A stretch of 6,506 nt of DNA, taken from JBJXGE01 sp046154185 (GTDB lineage: Bacteria; Planctomycetota; UBA8108; UBA1146; JAJFFE01). Made by a program: the position numbers and the translations under genes. The DNA lies in contig JBJXGE010000046.1 of the NCBI GenBank assembly GCA_046154185.1, positions 1 through 6,506 on the forward strand, in the 5' to 3' direction. Of this stretch, positions 4,792-6,506 are shown piece after piece (position 1 is the first letter of the stretch; every line of letters starts with the position of its first letter). The notes beneath the pieces were generated by a model. That model made no database searches and was not told the DNA's origin. It saw nothing but the letters and a program-made list of their open reading frames with translations.

Positions 4792-6506
4792 ATGGGAGGT
4801 GCCTTCCATGAACGGTCAAGCGTCAATTACATCTCGGTGTTCTGTCAGAATCACACAATTGTGGCTCGCCGCCGTAGGGTCGCGCTGCTGTGCGCGGCCG
4901 GACGCGCGGCGGCCGAGACGACGTGGCATGTTTCGCCCTGTGGCGATGATAGTTGGAGCGGGGCAAGCCCCGAGTGCATCGCTCCCGATGGTCCGAAGGC
5001 CCGCATTCAGGCTGGAATCGGCGCAGCGGTCGATGGCGACACGGTGCTCGTGGCCGACGGAACGTACACCGGTGTGGCCAACAAGAACCTCAATTTCGGC
5101 GGCAAGGCTATTACCGTGCGCAGCGCTTCGGGCGATCCCGCGTTGTGCGTCATTGACTGCGAAGCAGACGGTCGCGGGTTCTACTTTGGAAGCGGCGAGG
5201 GGCCCGACTCCGTCGTCGAGGGATTGACCGTCATGTGGGGTGAAGCCTATGCCGGTGGCGGCGTCTACTGTAGCTCCGGCAGTAGTCCGACGCTGACTAA
5301 CTGTACCTTGACTCGGAACTACGCCCACATGTACGGGGGCGGTGCTATTTTCTGCGAATCCGGCAGCAGCCCGGCGCTCACCAACTGCACCCTGACTGAC
5401 AACTCGGGCTCTGGCGCGGGTGGCGGCGTTTACTGCGGCCCCGACAGCCGTCCGACGCTAATCGACTGCACCGTGAGTTCCAACGGACGCCTCTGGGGCA
5501 TCTTCGACGGCGGCGGCGTTTACTGCGCCGAACGCAGCAGCCCGACGCTCATTGACTGTACCTTGACAGACAACCAGGCACGGTCTGCCGGCGGCGGCGT
5601 TTACTGCGGCGCCTTCAGCAGCCCGACGCTCACGAACTGCACTCTGATTACCAACCATGCAGATGAGTACAGAGACAGCGAAGGCGGCGGCGTTTACTGC
5701 GGGCCCGACAGCACCCCCACGCTGACCAACTGCACCCTGATCGGAAACTGGGCCCGCAGGGCCGGCGGTGGCGTTTACTGCGCGGAACGCAGCACCCCGA
5801 CGCTCACCAACTGCACCCTGACCGGCAACAATGCGGCTCCCGGCGAAGACCCCGGTGGCGGCGGAGGCGGAGGCGTTTACTGCGCGGACGCCAGCAGCCC
5901 GACGCTAATTAACTGCACGCTGACTGCCAACGTTGCGTCGAGCTACCCCCACCCCCCCGTCGGCGGCGGCGGCGGCGTCCACTGCGGTTCCGGCAGCAGC
6001 CCGATGCTTATCAACTGCACCTTGGATTCCAACCAAACATGGTCTCTCGGGGGCGGCGTTCTCTGTGCGGACAACAGCACCCCGACACTGGTCAACTGCA
6101 GTCTGACCGGAAACTGGGCCTACGCAGGCGGCAGCGGCGTTTACGGCAGTGCCTACAGCAGCCCGAGCCTGACCAATTGCACCTTGATTGCGAACGGTCT
6201 AGGGGACTTCGGATTTGGCGGAACCGGCGGCGGCGTTCTCTGCGATTCCTTCAGCAGCCCGACGCTCATCAACTGCACCTTGGCTGCGAACCAAGCAGTT
6301 TGGGACGGCGGCGGTGTTCACTGCGCGGTCGACAGTAGTCCAGTGCTCACGAACTGCGTCATTTGGAGCAACACGCCGAACGAAATCGTGGGCGATACAG
6401 CTGCGGTCACCTACAGCGATGTCCAAGGCGGCTATCCGGGCAACGGCAACATCGACGCCGACCCGCAATTCCTCGACCCCGTCGCGGGCGATTTCCGCCT
6501 ATTGCC
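4792..6506 (+). CDS. Secreted right-handed parallel beta-helix repeat protein, C-terminus beyond window
   Basis: The reading frame is open from ATG 4792 past the window end (at least 571 residues). Numbering from 4792, a hydrophobic core VALLCAAG and RAAA-E give signal cleavage near 41/42. A segment typical of planctomycete pectate-lyase-like proteins follows: IQAGIGAAVDGDTVLVADGT, then NFGGKAITVRS, then GPDSVVEGLTV. Thirteen coils with pattern GGGVYC-x10-NCTL-x-x-N run from about residue 155 to 527. They end in a segment with DVQGGYPGNGNIDADPQF, usually found before the last conserved block and any surface anchor. The protein is probably exported and may bind or act on polysaccharide; no catalytic residues can be assigned. 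The start is doubtful. ATG 4792 and GTG 4861 lack ribosome sites, while a good one serves ATG 4808 in another frame. This suggests a single-base frameshift near 4877-4879. Confidence 0.88.
   Translation, partial: MGGAFHERSSVNYISVFCQNHTIVARRRRVALLCAAGRAAAETTWHVSPCGDDSWSGASPECIAPDGPKARIQAGIGAAVDGDTVLVADGTYTGVANKNLNFGGKAITVRSASGDPALCVIDCEADGRGFYFGSGEGPDSVVEGLTVMWGEAYAGGGVYCSSGSSPTLTNCTLTRNYAHMYGGGAIFCESGSSPALTNCTLTDNSGSGAGGGVYCGPDSRPTLIDCTVSSNGRLWGIFDGGGVYCAERSSPTLIDCTLTDNQARSAGGGVYCGAFSSPTLTNCTLITNHADEYRDSEGGGVYCGPDSTPTLTNCTLIGNWARRAGGGVYCAERSTPTLTNCTLTGNNAAPGEDPGGGGGGGVYCADASSPTLINCTLTANVASSYPHPPVGGGGGVHCGSGSSPMLINCTLDSNQTWSLGGGVLCADNSTPTLVNCSLTGNWAYAGGSGVYGSAYSSPSLTNCTLIANGLGDFGFGGTGGGVLCDSFSSPTLINCTLAANQAVWDGGGVHCAVDSSPVLTNCVIWSNTPNEIVGDTAAVTYSDVQGGYPGNGNIDADPQFLDPVAGDFRLL
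4794..4799 (+). promoter_or_regulatory. Ribosome binding site pointing to ATG 4808
   Basis: GGGAGG lies 8 bases upstream of the ATG at 4808, an ideal distance and the best such site near this gene. The ATG at 4792 overlaps this site and so cannot use it. ATG 4808 is in the +2 frame relative to position 1, whereas the repeat protein is in the +1 frame. The site is thus the main evidence that the original start was 4808 and that the frame was later broken. Confidence 0.6.
4808..4914 (+). other. Signal peptide region split between two frames (probable frameshift at 4877-4879)
   Basis: From ATG 4808 the first frame reads MNGQASITSRCSVR, then hydrophobic ITQLWLAAVG, ending at GGG 4877-4879. From 4879 the repeat-protein frame reads VALLCAAGRAAA followed by ETTW. 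Joined with one extra base, these form a textbook signal peptide: basic n-region, an h-region of about 18 residues, and cleavage after AAA. Separately, each half is poorer: the first frame continues as Arg-rich nonsense to a stop at 5227, and the second begins with an unlikely HERSSVNYISV. Loss of one G or C near the GGG run explains this. No classic slippery heptamer for programmed frameshifting is present. Confidence 0.5.
5254..6372 (+). repeat. Thirteen tandem beta-helix coil repeats, base period 81 bp
   Basis: The first Cys codon (or its equivalent) of successive units falls at 5269, 5353, 5434, 5524, 5605, 5698, 5779, 5881, 5983, 6064, 6145, 6241 and 6322. The spacings are 84, 81, 90, 81, 93, 81, 102, 102, 81, 81, 96 and 81 bases. 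Every unit keeps GG(G)V/I, then Cys, ten residues with S-x-P-x-L near the end, then N/D-C-T-L-x-x-N; all length change is in the loop before the next Gly run. Unit 11 has Gly in place of the first Cys. At the DNA level, units share long near-identical stretches such as AGCAGCCCGACGCT, indicating growth by internal duplication. Confidence 0.9.

Noticed and set aside
4188..4826. Minus-strand open frame of 212 residues
   Set aside because: The composition is Arg/Ser/Pro-rich without domains. It overlaps the start and ribosome site of the beta-helix gene and has no ribosome site of its own. It is most likely a by-product of high GC content.
5254..6372. Repeated N-C-T triplets in the coils as N-glycosylation sequons
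   Set aside because: They match N-x-T by spelling, but bacterial oligosaccharyltransferases usually need an acidic residue two positions before. Here that position is mostly Leu, and the Asn is better explained as a coil-turn ladder.
5254..6372. CRISPR-like array, because of regular repeats with variable spacers
   Set aside because: The repeats are in-frame coding sequence with codon-level variation, the units are multiples of three bases, and the translation is a clear beta-helix. There are no short identical repeats with unique spacers and no cas genes.

Overview
The window is GC-rich bacterial DNA. It looks like a Planctomycetes-type (for example Phycisphaerae-like) genome. This rests on two things: a secreted, repeat-rich right-handed beta-helix protein of the kind those genomes carry in many copies, and a CusCBA/CzcCBA-type metal efflux operon whose fusion subunit ends in a short His tail. 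The assignment is by family resemblance from memory, not from a database search.

The left half (positions 1-3653, all minus strand) reads from right to left as one probable operon. It begins with a small secreted His/Cys-rich putative metal-binding protein (3258-3653). Next comes a TolC-type outer-membrane efflux lipoprotein (1638-3134), then a periplasmic membrane-fusion lipoprotein (173-1594). Last is the start of a heavy-metal RND permease, cut by the window edge (1-173). The fusion protein and permease genes overlap in a TAATG. The last three genes would form a tripartite pump exporting a metal cation from the periplasm or cytoplasm to the outside. The His-rich protein could bind or buffer the same metal. 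The metal cannot be named because the permease transport residues lie outside the window.

Positions 3654-4791 are about 1.1 kb in which I recognise no gene. The region separates the efflux operon from a divergently oriented gene and must hold the operon's promoter, but I cannot place it with confidence. It does contain a small degenerate tandem repeat of about 13 bp.

The right part (4792-6506, plus strand, open at the window end) encodes a secreted beta-helix protein. It has an N-terminal signal, a conserved pectin-lyase-like entry segment, thirteen coil repeats with a Cys ladder (C-x10-C in nearly every coil), and the start of a typical C-terminal segment. Its best Shine-Dalgarno sequence serves an ATG (4808) in a different frame from the repeats. 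The two halves of a good signal peptide join only if one base is missing near 4877-4879. The window therefore holds a probable single-base frameshift, or an assembly error, at the start of this gene.

I see no strong evidence of a wholly new system. The points most worth a second look are the split signal peptide, the Cys-ladder repeat architecture, and the His/Cys-rich protein heading the efflux operon.
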